Assembly (NCBI RefSeq): GCF_014192715.1
Contig: NZ_JACHYH010000003.1
Coordinates: forward strand, 310,001 to 374,000
Reading direction: 5' to 3'
DNA length: 64,000 bases
Source: Luteibacter sp. Sphag1AF
GTDB taxonomy: Bacteria; Pseudomonadota; Gammaproteobacteria; Xanthomonadales; Rhodanobacteraceae
The position numbers and the translations under genes are program-made. This document shows, in pieces, positions 63,321 to 64,000 of the stretch (positions within the stretch are counted from its first letter, which is position 1; the number at the start of each line of letters is the position of its first letter). The notes below the pieces were generated by a model, which was not told where the DNA came from, did no database searches, and was given only the letters and a program-made list of their open reading frames with translations.

Positions 63321-63848
63321 TCAGTCGAACGTCATGCGCACCGTGACGGTGGCGTTTGCCTCGCCGGCCGACAGGTCACGCAAGCGTTTGTAACGCGCGC
63401 GGAACGCGTACCGTCCATTCGCAGGAAGCGGATCGAATACCAGTGGCTGGGGATGACGAGGCACCACGATGTCTCCTGCCGCCGTTTGCAGCTCGATGGC
63501 CAGACCCCGTAGAGGTTCGTCCAGCGAAAAATGCTCCGCACTGTCAGCATCGGGTTCGGCATCAAAACTCATGGTGATGCGATTCACGGCCTGGCATGCC
63601 TTGGCCTGAAACGCGAGATCCACCCACGGACCCGCAGCGCCCACAGCCGGCAACGCGCTCGCACGTATGTGGCCCATGGGCACGTTCAGACTGGATGCCT
63701 CGAACTCGCAGCCGCCGACAATGCGACCTTCCACCCAGAGGTTGACGCTCTCGGACGCGTCCGGCAGCAATGGCGTGATGGTTTGCGCATGCACTGCGCC
63801 CACTATCGGCAGAAGCAGTGCAATCCAGCAGTACAGACGATCAGTCAT
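63321..63848 (-). CDS. Fimbrial-type exported subunit, tandem paralogue
   Basis: The 175-residue exported protein has a signal peptide MTDRLYCWIALLLPIVGAVH (cleavage near VHAQ). It carries VGGCEFEASSLNVPMGHIRA and KACQAVNRITMSFDAEPDAD with the paired Cys, and ends FRARYKRLRDLSAGEANATV followed by TVRMTFD. The donor-strand-type C-terminal beta-strand pattern fits pilin subunits. Its ATG at 63848 overlaps the upstream gene's end by 8 bases. Confidence 0.77.
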   Translation of the reverse strand: MTDRLYCWIALLLPIVGAVHAQTITPLLPDASESVNLWVEGRIVGGCEFEASSLNVPMGHIRASALPAVGAAGPWVDLAFQAKACQAVNRITMSFDAEPDADSAEHFSLDEPLRGLAIELQTAAGDIVVPRHPQPLVFDPLPANGRYAFRARYKRLRDLSAGEANATVTVRMTFD

Positions 63849-64000
63849 AGGTAATGTCCACGACGATGCGCGCGTGGGCGGCACCGGCTTTCATGTCGCC
63901 GGTTCGCACGTAGCTGGCAACGAATCCGTATCCGCCGCCCTGAGGCTGAGGCGCCCAGTGCACTTCCCGGCCGGGGATCACAGGACGGCCGTCCAGCGTG
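63841..64000 (-). CDS. Fimbrial-type subunit, C-terminal part, cut at right edge
   Basis: An open frame enters from the right edge and ends at TGA 63841. It reads GREVHWAPQPQGGGYGFVAS, YVRTGDMKAGAAHARIVVDI and TYD, clearly the C-terminus of a third subunit of the same kind. The usher and chaperone genes, if present, are beyond the window. Confidence 0.75.
   Translation of the reverse strand, partial: TLDGRPVIPGREVHWAPQPQGGGYGFVASYVRTGDMKAGAAHARIVVDITYD

Overview
This is a 64 kb, high-GC chromosomal window from a gammaproteobacterium that looks like Xanthomonadales, most plausibly Rhodanobacteraceae (Luteibacter/Dyella/Rhodanobacter-like). The lineage call rests on a type IV secretion effector with an XVIPCD-like C-terminus, a FabV-type enoyl-ACP reductase, a GH92/LacI/AGE mannose locus and many exported enzymes. 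It is an inference from gene families, not from a marker gene. No rRNA, tRNA, CRISPR array or insertion sequence was seen.

Layout. 1-1085: 5' part of a sensor protein (CHASE3-like, PAS), cut by the window edge. 1465-8616: mannose utilisation locus, with a GH92 mannosidase divergent from lacI, sugar MFS, fructokinase and mannose isomerase. 8694-14236: Ku, an alpha-amino-acid ester hydrolase, an EEP-family lipoprotein, an Ala-rich lipoprotein and an MDR oxidoreductase. 14400-23615: autotransporter, TIGR02117 protein, DUF6630-like protein, GH31 enzyme, CPA1 antiporter and FabV. 23682-27374: chemoreceptor and an orphan trio of type II secretion minor pseudopilins (gspI, J, K). 27698-31348: a plus-strand island with a VirD4-like protein that has lost both Walker motifs, fused in frame to a lipoprotein (probable immunity), followed with no gap by a probable XVIPCD effector. 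31426-55891: about 24.5 kb of same-strand genes forming a cell-surface-signalling/two-partner-secretion locus. 56070-59327: a small exported protein and a TonB-dependent receptor on the plus strand. 59467-64000: membrane protein, ssb, an FNR regulator, ompW and fimbrial-type subunits cut by the right edge.

The two parts most worth attention. (A) The long minus-strand operon reads STN/TonB_C protein, ECF sigma, FecR, TpsB, ExbB fused to DUF2341/LamG, ExbD, TonB, putative porin, coiled-coil protein, 143-aa unknown, a 4332-aa FHA-type exoprotein ending in DUF3739, and a PstS-like binding protein. It resembles the P. aeruginosa PUMA3 (VreA/VreI/VreR) regulon with PdtA/PdtB and ExbB2/ExbD2/TonB4, here packed into one transcription-ordered block. 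The PstS-like gene and TGTCAC/TGTCAT repeats in the promoter region hint at phosphate control. (B) The catalytically dead VirD4-like protein joined to an immunity-type lipoprotein and an XVIPCD effector is an unusual arrangement and may be a new accessory component of interbacterial type IV killing.

Metabolically, the left region makes a coherent route: the periplasmic GH92 enzyme releases mannose, the MFS imports it, the AGE-family isomerase makes fructose, and the PfkB kinase makes fructose 6-phosphate, under a LacI regulator.
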